NCBI GenBank assembly: GCA_947625475.1
Contig: CANQOL010000028.1
Span: forward strand, 1-43,706
Length of the DNA stretch: 43,706 nt
Reading direction: 5' to 3'
Origin: an uncultured Acetatifactor sp.
GTDB lineage: Bacteria; Bacillota; Clostridia; Lachnospirales; Lachnospiraceae
Below, in pieces: positions 23,827 through 30,135 of this stretch; position 1 is the stretch's first letter, and the number at the start of each line of letters is the position of its first letter. Both the position numbers and the translations under genes were made by a program. The notes under the pieces were generated by a model that saw only the letters and a list, made by a program, of their open reading frames with translations, was not told the DNA's origin and did not search any database.

Positions 23827-24267
23827 CTACCTCCCCCTTTCAAGAATTTCGTACAGCTCCCGGATTTCCTCCGTGCTGAGCGCATTTTTCTGGAGCAGCG
23901 TACTCATCATCATGCCCACGGAGCCTTTATAAAGTTTTTTCAACAGGCTCTCTGTTTCCGCCAGGGCCGCATCCTCTCTCTTCAGGCGGGGATAGTACTG
24001 TCTGGCCTTTTCCCCTTCCTCATAATAGATGAGCCCCTTTTCCAACATCCGGCCCAAAAGCGTGTTCACGGTGCTCTTGCTCCAGCCCGGTTCCTCCTTC
24101 AGGGCGTGATACAGCTGCATAATCGTCCTCGGGGCCTTCTCCCAGAGCTTTTCACAGATGATCCACTCGCTCTGCTGCAGGATCACGCCGGCCGTCTCTT
24201 TGCTCTCGCTGGCCGTGCCTCCGCGCTTCTTTTCTATTCTTTCCTCTTTTTCACTTTCCGAACCCAT
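23827..24267 (-). CDS. BlaI/MecI/CopY-family repressor
   Basis: 146 residues. A polar N-terminal extension (1-28) precedes the winged helix: SEWIICEKLWEKAPRTIMQL, the recognition part GWSKSTVNTLLGRMLEKGL and the wing YYEEGEKARQYYP; the C-terminal helices form the dimer arm. ATG at 24267 follows GAGGAGAAGG. BlaI-type repressors are inactivated by cleavage by the partner BlaR1 protease, which is the next gene (3 nt away). Two direct copies of a 20-bp sequence in the promoter are its likely sites, so the operon should be self-regulated. Confidence 0.93.
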   Translation of the reverse strand: MGSESEKEERIEKKRGGTASESKETAGVILQQSEWIICEKLWEKAPRTIMQLYHALKEEPGWSKSTVNTLLGRMLEKGLIYYEEGEKARQYYPRLKREDAALAETESLLKKLYKGSVGMMMSTLLQKNALSTEEIRELYEILERGR

Positions 24268-24318
24268 ATGCCCTTCTCCTCATTTCGTGCCGCCCGCAGG
24301 GGCCAGCTTTGGTATATT

Positions 24319-24371
24319 GTGTTACTGTTGTCAACCATAATATAGCATACAGTGTTACTGCTGTCAACCAT
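24319..24371 (-). promoter_or_regulatory. blaI promoter with two direct-repeat operators
   Basis: On minus TTGACA (24367-24362), 17-bp spacer, TATATT (24344-24339). The 20-mer ATGGTTGACARCAGTAACAC occurs at 24371-24352, covering the -35, and again at 24338-24319, just downstream of the -10, a 33-bp period (three helical turns). Confidence 0.88.
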
Positions 24372-24403
24372 TTTGGGCAAAAAAAATTACTCCCATTCCG
24401 GCT

Positions 24404-24600
24404 CTACAGCGCCTTCTTTGGGCAGCTTTTCACACACTTCATACAAAGGATACACTCCGTTCCGTTTACCCTCCTTCTGAAATTGTCCGTTATATCTGCC
24501 TCCATAGGACATACTCGTTTACAGCGTGACGGCCACCGTCTCAAAAAATGCCGGCAGGACCGCCGACAGTACATATTTTTCATATCCGCAATTCCATCAT
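24404..24600 (-). pseudogene. C-terminal remnant of a 4Fe-4S binding protein
   Basis: The frame ends with CKRVCPMEADITDN, then GTECILCMKCVKSCPKKAL, a ferredoxin-type cluster motif (CxxCxxCxxxCP) preceded by part of a second one. Upstream, MKNMYCRRSC looks like the start of the Cys-rich segment seen in larger NapH/CcoG-like ferredoxins, but no full N terminus exists. Immediately upstream sits a hairpin repeat (24604-24639). I take it as the decayed end of a larger iron-sulfur protein. Its short open frame could still be read as 75 aa from 24631. Confidence 0.6.
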
Positions 24601-24603
24601 AAA

Positions 24604-24639
24604 TGTCCACAGACGCTTTGCCTGTGGACATTGTACCAT
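24604..24639. repeat. Hairpin repeat, partial copy 3
   Basis: TGTCCACAG/CTGTGGACA hairpin followed by ATTGTACCAT, the same as the right half of the repeats at 21293 and 21446. The GTGCGCC half is missing. It abuts the iron-sulfur protein remnant. Confidence 0.8.
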
Positions 24640-24648
24640 TCGAAAGTG

Positions 24649-24683
24649 AAAAAACTGCTGTTCCTATTTTATAATCTAACAGC
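24649..24683 (-). terminator. Terminator of the PIN-domain operon
   Basis: On minus GCTGTT (24683-24678) pairs with AACAGC (24662-24657), then AGTTTTTTC. The left arm overlaps the last codons of the small partner gene. Confidence 0.7.
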
Positions 24684-24896
24684 TTCTCCTATATATGGAT
24701 ATTCTTTTTCAAATTCGCATGCTTCTTTGCTAATTTCTTCCGGTGCTTTCGTATCAAAATATTCTCTCTGCCATTTTGTGTAATCAAATCGCTCTCTTAT
24801 GATGACAGAAATAAACCGCTCTGCTTCAACAACGCCCATATGCTCTGTCAGACACTTCATACCTCTATTCATAATTTCAACTATGCTTGCTTCCAT
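24669..24896 (-). CDS. Small partner of the PIN-domain protein, putative antitoxin
   Basis: 75 residues, starting MEASIVEIMNRGMKCLTEHM and ending EKEYPYIGEAVRL. Acidic and largely helical, with no DNA-binding motif that I can name. The ATG at 24896 is one base after the PIN gene's stop, with GAGGAAGATTGAG as ribosome site. The tight coupling and small size suggest it is the antitoxin of the PIN toxin, but it is encoded downstream, opposite to standard VapBC order. Base composition is clearly AT-richer than the surrounding chromosome. Confidence 0.7.
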   Translation of the reverse strand: MEASIVEIMNRGMKCLTEHMGVVEAERFISVIIRERFDYTKWQREYFDTKAPEEISKEACEFEKEYPYIGEAVRL

Positions 24897-24897
24897 C

Positions 24898-25341
24898 TCA
24901 ATCTTCCTCCATGCCTACTACAAATTCAATCGGTGTAACCAGTTTTATCTCTTTTGCCTGATATTTTAATAACCTTTTATCCGTTGATATAAAATATTCA
25001 CATCCAGCGTAAATTGCAGATGCAACATGACATGCATCCTTAAATTTGATACCTGCCTTCATGATCTCTGCTGCTTTTTCCTCAATAATTGTTTTCCTTT
25101 CCTCCCCCACATATCCAAAGGCATTTCTATCAATAAAATCAAAGATTGCGGCTCTCCTCATAGGAAATGGATTATTCCCGCACTCATACCTTAACATATA
25201 AGATATAATCAACTCCAGCTTTTTCTCTCTGATCATATCTTGAATATGCAGCTTTGCCTGCGCTTCCATCGCCACTCGTATTTGCGACTGATCATCATAT
25301 GGTCTATTATAACAGCACATATCCAAATAAATTCTATACAT
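24898..25341 (-). CDS. PIN-domain protein, putative toxin ribonuclease
   Basis: 147 residues from ATG at 25341 (GAGGGATGG upstream). The opening MYRIYLDMCCYNRPYDDQSQ holds the first PIN-domain aspartate; the acidic helix (ELIISYMLRYECGNNP), FKDACHVASAIYAGCEYFIS (third aspartate) and STDKRLL (fourth, with the usual T-D) follow. PIN proteins of this kind are Mg-dependent endoribonucleases and usually the toxin of a VapBC-like pair. First gene of a two-gene unit with its own strong promoter; the partner gene follows at once. AT-rich and rich in codons unlike its neighbours, which points to horizontal transfer. Confidence 0.85.
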   Translation of the reverse strand: MYRIYLDMCCYNRPYDDQSQIRVAMEAQAKLHIQDMIREKKLELIISYMLRYECGNNPFPMRRAAIFDFIDRNAFGYVGEERKTIIEEKAAEIMKAGIKFKDACHVASAIYAGCEYFISTDKRLLKYQAKEIKLVTPIEFVVGMEED

Positions 25342-25375
25342 GCACCATCCCTCATTATCACCCAAATTTAATTTT

Positions 25376-25404
25376 ATTATAACGTATCATTACGGGAAAG
25401 TCAA
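25376..25404 (-). promoter_or_regulatory. Promoter of the PIN-domain operon
   Basis: TTGACT (25404-25399), 17-bp spacer, perfect TATAAT (25381-25376) on minus, 35 nt before the start codon. Confidence 0.8.
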
Positions 25405-25414
25405 ATTTGTTATG

Positions 25415-25481
25415 CTTCCTTACAAGTACACAGTTATACTTCCTTACAAGTACACATTACAAGCACACACTGCAAGTACAT
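25415..25481. repeat. Short direct repeats between the HMA and PIN genes
   Basis: CTTCCTTACAAGTACACA occurs at 25415-25432 and 25439-25456 (24-bp period), followed by two decayed units (TTACAAGCACACA and GCAAGTACA). Meaning unknown; it may be left from slippage or an integration junction. Confidence 0.7.
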
Positions 25482-25498
25482 GGATCGGCGAACCGATA

Positions 25499-25798
25499 TC
25501 AGCCCCTTCGCTGATCCGTCTGCGCCCGGCGGAGGGGGCGGTGTTTTTGCAGGAAACCGGCCAGATCCTTCTTCTCATATGGGGCGCTTTCTACGGACAG
25601 TACCCTGTATCCTGTGACATCAACGGCCGCCCGGAGAGCTGCCTCGTCAATGGTATCCTCCGTCAGGATCACGGTCTCGCCCTTTGTGTGGGAGGATGTA
25701 ACCTTCTTCACTGAAAATTTCCGTCGAACCGCATCATTCACATGAAACTCACACATCCCGCACATCATCCCGTCAATTTTAACTGTTATTTTATACAT
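25499..25798 (-). CDS. Heavy-metal-associated (HMA) domain protein
   Basis: 99 residues. An HMA ferredoxin-like fold with the metal site GMMCGMCE (residues 10-17), a CxxC able to bind Cu(I) or a similar ion, and the following helix-strand pattern up to VESAPYEKK. The tail (DLAGFLQKHRPLRR and on) is longer and more basic than in usual 68-75-residue chaperones and may come from read-through into neighbouring sequence after a loss of the old stop. Ribosome site GGAAGGAAT. Its promoter carries a palindrome, so metal-dependent control is plausible. Confidence 0.85.
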   Translation of the reverse strand: MYKITVKIDGMMCGMCEFHVNDAVRRKFSVKKVTSSHTKGETVILTEDTIDEAALRAAVDVTGYRVLSVESAPYEKKDLAGFLQKHRPLRRAQTDQRRG

Positions 25799-25830
25799 AT
25801 TCCTTCCCTTCCTCTTTCCGGAGCGCTGAT

Positions 25831-25879
25831 AGTTAGTATTGACTAACTCAAATGTACCACAACTCTTCCGTACCTGTCA
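25831..25879 (-). promoter_or_regulatory. HMA gene promoter with palindromic operator
   Basis: TTGACA (25879-25874), 17-bp spacer, TACATT (25856-25851) on minus. AGTTAGT-ATTG-ACTAACT (25831-25848) is a perfect 7-bp-arm palindrome exactly over the expected transcription start. The shape resembles sites of DtxR-type metal regulators, but the regulator itself is not in the window. Confidence 0.7.
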
Positions 25880-25882
25880 AGT

Positions 25883-26002
25883 TTTAATCCGCCGGGGCCC
25901 TGCGGAGAAGCTGCCGCTTTTCAAAGCTGCCATCACGCCGCTGTCAATCAGCAGATTTGTTCCTGTGATAAATCCGGGAAGCGAAGCAGAAACTGTAAAT
26001 TG
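25883..26002 (-). pseudogene. C-terminal remnant of a short-chain dehydrogenase
   Basis: A 39-codon frame without a start reads TVSASLPGFITGTNLLIDSG and then VMAALKKRQLLRR to a TAA stop. The PGFITGTNLLID-G pattern is the typical C-terminal strand of SDR oxidoreductases. An in-frame TGA sits directly upstream and no Rossmann motif exists nearby, so only the gene end remains. The -35 of the HMA promoter lies at its 3' end. Confidence 0.7.
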
Positions 26003-26103
26003 TCAGACGTATATCTGTGTTTTTGCAGAGTAACAGTAACAAATGGAGATTTTATGCCGGAAATAAAAGGCCTGGAAGGGACGGCTGGTACGGCGGCCTC
26101 CGC

Positions 26104-26733
26104 TTATGGCTGCCGCTGCGCACCGGCCTGCCCGACCTCCTGGTCTGGCTGCATCCTTACTGTCGGATACGTCTCATTGATTCTGTGATAGCAGGGGCAA
26201 TCCCCTGCATGGTCATTGACAATGCCGCATGCCTGTAAATGGGAATAGATTGTAACCGCTCCGATATATTTGAAGCCCCGTCTTTTCAAATCTTTGCTGA
26301 TGCGGCTGGAAAGGCCGTTGCTGACCGGTATTGCACCGTCGGCGTGACCGTCGTATAGAACGGTTTTGCCGCCGGTATAGGCCCAGAGGTAATCGCAGAA
26401 GCTGCCAAACTCCGCTCGGATTTTCTGATAACACTTGGCATTGTGAATGACCGCCCGAACCTTCCCTTCGGATTTCAGCATCCCCTCTGTATGCAGAATC
26501 CGCTGTACATCCTCTTCGCCGTAAGCGGCGATTTTGTCGTATTCGAAATTTTGAAAGCACTGGCGGAAAATCTCCCGCTTTTTCATCATCAGCCCCCAGC
26601 TGAGGCCGCATTGAAGGCACTCCAGGGTCAGATGCTCGAACATCCGGCGGTCGTCATGCACGGGGATCCCCCACTCATGGTCGTGATAAAACCGGTCCCT
26701 TTCGCTTGCAAATGCCCAATCGCAATGTCCCAT
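26104..26733 (-). CDS. tag: DNA-3-methyladenine glycosylase I
   Basis: 209 residues. Excises 3-methyladenine from alkylated DNA. The zinc ligands known from E. coli Tag fall at identical numbers: Cys4, His17, His175, Cys179. The catalytic-pocket glutamate is Glu38 (LECLQCGLSW). The C-terminal 20 residues after NETYPTV are unrelated to the usual end and look added. ATG at 26733 follows CAGGAGGAAG. Last gene of a MarR-led operon, 34 nt after the 85-aa gene, so alkylation repair may be under MarR control here. Confidence 0.95.
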   Translation of the reverse strand: MGHCDWAFASERDRFYHDHEWGIPVHDDRRMFEHLTLECLQCGLSWGLMMKKREIFRQCFQNFEYDKIAAYGEEDVQRILHTEGMLKSEGKVRAVIHNAKCYQKIRAEFGSFCDYLWAYTGGKTVLYDGHADGAIPVSNGLSSRISKDLKRRGFKYIGAVTIYSHLQACGIVNDHAGDCPCYHRINETYPTVRMQPDQEVGQAGAQRQP

Positions 26734-26767
26734 ATTTTCTTCCTCCTGCTGAACGCTTTCGCAGCTG

Positions 26768-27025
26768 TCAGATTGCTCCTTTGGATTGTCTGCCCTCTTC
26801 TGCCTCTAATTCCAACACCGTATAATCATCATCCATAACACCCTCGGGGTAATACTGAACAGAGTCATCTGTCCAGAGAAGTTCTCTGTGCTCCCGGTCC
26901 TGATGCGCGATTAACCGCCCTCTCAGGCACACTCCTTCAAAGGAATTGCTGTCGTAAAAATACAGGCAGCCCTCCTGATTGGTCAAAGAAGCCTGTACAT
27001 GAAACCATACTTTCGTCAGTTCCAT
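26768..27025 (-). CDS. Unknown 85-aa protein in the MarR-tag operon
   Basis: 85 residues starting MELTKVWFHVQASLTNQEGC. It has a beta-rich, acidic make-up (YFYDSNSFEGVCLRGRLIAH, then WTDDSVQYYPEGVMDDDY) and no signal or membrane segment. I do not recognise the family. The ATG at 27025 lies 3 nt after the marR stop, with GGAAGGAG inside the marR end, so the two are co-translated. Presumably linked to the MarR signal or to the repair enzyme downstream, without direct evidence. Confidence 0.75.
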   Translation of the reverse strand: MELTKVWFHVQASLTNQEGCLYFYDSNSFEGVCLRGRLIAHQDREHRELLWTDDSVQYYPEGVMDDDYTVLELEAEEGRQSKGAI

Positions 27026-27028
27026 TGT

Positions 27029-27484
27029 CTAACTCCTTCCTCTTTTCAATTCCTTTTCGGTCTGCTCCAGATTAAAAATGATGCGGTCCAGATACCCTTC
27101 CAATTCCCGGATCTCCCTCTCCTGAAAATTCTGGAAAAACAAAGCGTTCATCTGCTGGGAAACCTGATCGTACCGCGCCTTCAGGGTTCGGGCCTTCGGC
27201 GTCAGGCTGATCAGGCTCCGCCGCCTGTCCTGGGCTGAGGCCTGCCTGCAGATCAGCCCGCTTTTTTCCATTCTGTCCAGCATGGCGGTGAGTGTGTTTT
27301 TGGCCAGTCCCGTCTTTTGCGCCAACTCTACAATCGGGATCCCCTCGGTCTGCCACAGCACATACAGGATGCGTCCCTGGGACCCGTTGAATTCCTCCAC
27401 GCCGCACGACTGCAAAAGCCGGTCAAAAACCCTGCCCTGAACCTGTTTGATCTGAGAAATCAAAAATCCTGTCCTCGTTTCCAA
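27029..27484 (-). CDS. MarR-family transcriptional regulator
   Basis: 151 residues with the winged helix at about 35-105: GSQGRILYVLWQTEGIPI, then VELAQKTGLAKNTLTAMLDR (recognition helix) and the wing SAQDRRRSLISLT, where Asp-Arg-Arg is the family hallmark. The C-terminal helix forms the dimer. It likely represses its own operon by binding the 16-bp palindrome over the promoter and is released by a small ligand or oxidant (one cysteine at 27 and one at 79). First gene of the marR-85aa-tag operon. Confidence 0.93.
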   Translation of the reverse strand: METRTGFLISQIKQVQGRVFDRLLQSCGVEEFNGSQGRILYVLWQTEGIPIVELAQKTGLAKNTLTAMLDRMEKSGLICRQASAQDRRRSLISLTPKARTLKARYDQVSQQMNALFFQNFQEREIRELEGYLDRIIFNLEQTEKELKRGRS

Positions 27485-27535
27485 TTCTACATCCTATCTC
27501 CATTCCGGAACGTCTTTTACATCTCCTTTTCATAA

Positions 27536-27564
27536 ATAGTACTATATAGAACTTATATTGTCAA
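27536..27564 (-). promoter_or_regulatory. marR promoter and operator
   Basis: TTGACA (27564-27559), 17-bp spacer, TACTAT (27541-27536) on minus. A palindrome AGTACTATATAGAACT (27538-27553; one mismatch between arms) fills the -10 and spacer, a typical MarR operator position. Confidence 0.85.
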
Positions 27565-27617
27565 GGATATTTTTAAATTCCAGCTTTCCGCCTGTCAGGA
27601 GACAAAATGCGGCGGCG

Positions 27618-27677
27618 GGCTGAAGAACTGGCCGAAAAATGGGCCGGAAAATAGGCCGAAGAACGGGCCGGAAAACC
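27618..27677. repeat. 12-bp tandem repeat, five copies
   Basis: GGCTGAAGAACT, GGCCGAAAAATG, GGCCGGAAAATA, GGCCGAAGAACG, GGCCGGAAAACC in strict 12-bp register, in the gap between the marR and HipA-like promoters. The period keeps all frames open, which explains spurious frames across it. Confidence 0.85.
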
Positions 27678-27692
27678 GGCTGTGACAGGAGG

Positions 27693-27721
27693 TTGAAAGC
27701 CCGCCGTATTTTTGATATACT
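27693..27721 (+). promoter_or_regulatory. Promoter of the HipA-like kinase operon
   Basis: TTGAAA (27693-27698), 17-bp spacer, TATACT (27716-27721). The 80-nt leader holds two hairpins, TTCCT/AAGGAA and TCCCAA/TTGGGA, before the ribosome site. Confidence 0.78.
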
Positions 27722-27808
27722 CGAAAAAAGAAAATAAAAGCTGACGTTCCTCAAAACAGCAAGGAACTCCCAATGTTGGGAAGGATCTGAGGGAAAGGAT
27801 GAGGCAGA

Positions 27809-28627
27809 GTGGATTTCGTAAAGGAGCTTCAGGATCTGAGAAATCTGGATTGGACGGACACAAAAGCAGCCCCGGGAACTCCCGGATGTTTTCTGAAGGC
27901 TTACGAAGAAAAGGACGGTCAAAAATACTATTATAAGCTGTCAAATTATGACAGCTGCAGGGGCGTTTTTGGACATGAGTGTGTGAATGAGCTCATTGTT
28001 TCCCGATTGCTGGATATTTTAAAAGTGGAGCATCTGCCGTATCAGCTGATTCACGCCGTCATTTCCATTGACGGGCAGGAGACAGAAACCTACATGACCA
28101 GATCTGCCGGCTTTCGGAAAGAAAGGGAACGCAAGCAGCCCCTTGATATCTATTATGAATTGAATAGAAGGAAGGATGAGAAGCCTCTTGATTTTGTCCG
28201 CCGCATGGGCTGGGCAGACTATTTTAACCGGATGATGGCTGTGGACTACCTGATCTGCAACCGCGACCGCCACGGCGCAAATATTGAAATTCTGGCAGAC
28301 GAATATGATGCGGCGAGACCTGCGCCTCTTTTTGATCATGGCCTTTCGCTGCTCTTTTCCTGCTATTTTGATACGGCGGAGATGCAGAAGTTTGATGTAT
28401 TTGCGGACAGGCCGGTGCAAAGCTTCATCGGCTCAAAATCCCTGGAGTATAACCTGCGTTTTCTTCCGGTAGATCAAAGGATATTCGGCGGGACTCTGGA
28501 GGAAAGCCATCGGGATGGACTGCTTGGGGATTTAGATACTGTTCTGCCGAAGGAGTGTCTGGACAAGATTTGGGAAATGATCTGGGGGAGATGGAACCGC
28601 TATGTACAAATTTGCAATCAAAAATAA
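27809..28627 (+). CDS. HipA-like Ser/Thr kinase, putative toxin
   Basis: 272 residues from GTG at 27809, with GGATGAGG 4 nt upstream; no better start in frame. The HipA-C kinase core is present: ATP-binding lysine (YYKLS, Lys43), the catalytic loop NRDRHGAN (151-158) with Asp153 and Asn158, and the metal-binding LFDHG (Asp176). It lacks the N-terminal domain of full-length HipA (about 440 residues), so it resembles the short kinases HipT or CtkA. Those phosphorylate aminoacyl-tRNA synthetases or other targets and halt growth. Its end overlaps the next gene by 26 nt. No HipB-type helix-turn-helix gene is nearby. Confidence 0.82.
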   Translation: MDFVKELQDLRNLDWTDTKAAPGTPGCFLKAYEEKDGQKYYYKLSNYDSCRGVFGHECVNELIVSRLLDILKVEHLPYQLIHAVISIDGQETETYMTRSAGFRKERERKQPLDIYYELNRRKDEKPLDFVRRMGWADYFNRMMAVDYLICNRDRHGANIEILADEYDAARPAPLFDHGLSLLFSCYFDTAEMQKFDVFADRPVQSFIGSKSLEYNLRFLPVDQRIFGGTLEESHRDGLLGDLDTVLPKECLDKIWEMIWGRWNRYVQICNQK

Positions 28628-28943
28628 GTCCTGCGGCGGCAAAACTGTCGGGTATCTGTACTATGATGAGACTGAAAAGCTCTATCGGATTGAAATCCCG
28701 GACGATGTGAAAAGCTCAGAGGCTCCCATGATTCTCTCTGATTTTATCAGGAAGGGCAAAAAAGAGATTGACAGTCAGTGGAGCTTACGGTGGGTGCAGG
28801 AGCGTGTGACGCCTCCTGAGCGTCAGAATATCGGTCAAATTTTAAAAAACAACGGGATGAAGTTTTACAGCGAGTTTCCGCTCCTGCTGAAAAACAGGGG
28901 CCTAAGCTGCCAGGACGACTGTTATATTGAACGGATTTATTGA
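28602..28943 (+). CDS. Small partner of the HipA-like kinase
   Basis: 113 residues starting MYKFAIKNKSCGGKTVGYLY. The pattern of short strands (GYLYYDETEKLYRIEIPDDV) followed by SDFIRKGKKEIDSQWSLRWV and RQNIGQILKNNGM recalls a detached HipA N-terminal subdomain such as HipS, but similarity is weak and I would not name it so with confidence. It overlaps the kinase frame by 26 nt with GGGAGATGG as ribosome site, so translation is coupled and it probably binds the kinase. Role as antitoxin is inference. Confidence 0.75.
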   Translation: MYKFAIKNKSCGGKTVGYLYYDETEKLYRIEIPDDVKSSEAPMILSDFIRKGKKEIDSQWSLRWVQERVTPPERQNIGQILKNNGMKFYSEFPLLLKNRGLSCQDDCYIERIY

Positions 28944-28963
28944 TGGGGAATCTATAAAAACTC

Positions 28964-28992
28964 TTGCAAAACCCGCCAAAAAGGGGTTAAAT
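28964..28992 (+). promoter_or_regulatory. Possible asnA promoter
   Basis: TTGCAA (28964-28969), 17-bp spacer, TTAAAT (28987-28992), 40 nt before the start codon. It lies just after the stop of the kinase partner gene, so asnA probably has its own transcript. Confidence 0.55.
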
Positions 28993-29034
28993 AGTGGGTG
29001 GAGCAACAGAAACCTTGAAAAGGAAGAATCGTCT

Positions 29035-30045
29035 ATGAAAGAGCTTGTGATTCCCAAAGATTATAAACCGCAGCTGAGCCTGTACGACACACAGATCGCC
29101 ATCAAAAAAGTGAAGGACTTTTTCCAGCAGCTTCTGGCGGAGCGTCTGAATCTGCTGCGGGTGTCCGCACCCCTGTTTGTGGATCCCGCCTCCGGCCTGA
29201 ATGACAATTTAAACGGCGTGGAGCGCCCGGTCACCTTCGACATCAAATGCCAGGGAGGCCGCCAGGGGGAGGTTGTCCAGTCCCTGGCCAAGTGGAAGCG
29301 CTACGCCCTGCAGAAATACGGCTTCTCCGTGGGAGAGGGGCTCTACACCGATATGAGCGCCATCCGCCGGGACGAGGAGACGGACAATATCCACTCTGTC
29401 TATGTGGATCAGTGGGACTGGGAAAAGATCATCACCCGCCAGGACCGCAATCTGGAGACCTTAAAGAGCACTGTGCGCACTGTGTACAAGGTTCTGAGGA
29501 AAACCGAGAAATACATGTCCATCCAGTATGATTACATTGAAGAGATCCTTCCTCACGATATCTTCTTTATCACCACCGGCGAGCTGGAAGAGATGTTCCC
29601 GGACTACACCCCGAAGGAGCGGGAATATTACATCACCAAGGCCAAGGGCGCCGTCTGCATCATGCAGATCGGCGACAAGCTGGAGAACGGCCTGCCCCAC
29701 GACGGCAGGGCCCCGGACTACGACGACTGGTCCCTGAACGCGGATATCGTCGTCTATTACCCGGTGCTGGACATCGCTCTGGAGCTTTCCTCCATGGGGA
29801 TCCGGGTGGACCGGGAGACTCTCTTAAGCCAGCTGGAGAAGGCGGGCTGTCCGGAGCGGGCAAATCTTCCCTTCCAGCAGGCCGTCTTAAACGAGGAGGT
29901 TCCCTTCACCATCGGGGGCGGCATCGGCCAGTCCCGGATCTGCATGTTCTTTTTGCGGAAGGCCCACATCGGGGAGGTGCAGTGCTCCCTTTGGCCCCAG
30001 GAGACCGTAGATCAGGCCGCCAGGCTGGGCCTGCCCCTTCTGTAG
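29035..30045 (+). CDS. asnA: Aspartate-ammonia ligase (asparagine synthetase A)
   Basis: 336 residues from ATG at 29035 (AAAAGGAAG upstream). Uses ATP and ammonia to turn aspartate into asparagine. It has the class II synthetase-like fold; recognised segments are SAPLFVDPASGLNDNLNGVE, RPVTFDIK, VGEGLYTDMSAIRRDE, YVDQWDWEK, and the C-terminal motif 3 region GGGIGQSRICMFFLRKAHIGE. Length equals the known enzyme. GC content returns to the level of the core genome here. No T-box was seen in the short leader. Convergent with the glutamate synthase genes. Confidence 0.97.
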   Translation: MKELVIPKDYKPQLSLYDTQIAIKKVKDFFQQLLAERLNLLRVSAPLFVDPASGLNDNLNGVERPVTFDIKCQGGRQGEVVQSLAKWKRYALQKYGFSVGEGLYTDMSAIRRDEETDNIHSVYVDQWDWEKIITRQDRNLETLKSTVRTVYKVLRKTEKYMSIQYDYIEEILPHDIFFITTGELEEMFPDYTPKEREYYITKAKGAVCIMQIGDKLENGLPHDGRAPDYDDWSLNADIVVYYPVLDIALELSSMGIRVDRETLLSQLEKAGCPERANLPFQQAVLNEEVPFTIGGGIGQSRICMFFLRKAHIGEVQCSLWPQETVDQAARLGLPLL

Positions 30046-30081
30046 GATTTGCAGGATCCCTTTGTCTGTCGGCACACAAAC

Positions 30082-30126
30082 GGCGCGTCAGGCTGCCCTC
30101 CCAGGCACCTGCCGCGCCGCTTTTTT
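30082..30126 (+). terminator. asnA terminator
   Basis: GGCGCG (30082-30087) pairs with CGCGCC (30113-30118), with an inner CAG/CTG and GCC/GGC stem, followed by GCTTTTTTG. It lies between the convergent asnA and gltD. Confidence 0.9.
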
Positions 30127-30135
30127 GTCCCGGCT

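Noticed and set aside
27542..27922. Minus-strand frame with FRPV/FRPI repeats
   Set aside because: The repeats come from the 12-bp DNA repeat, the frame overlaps the HipA-like gene start and both promoters, and no start signal was found.
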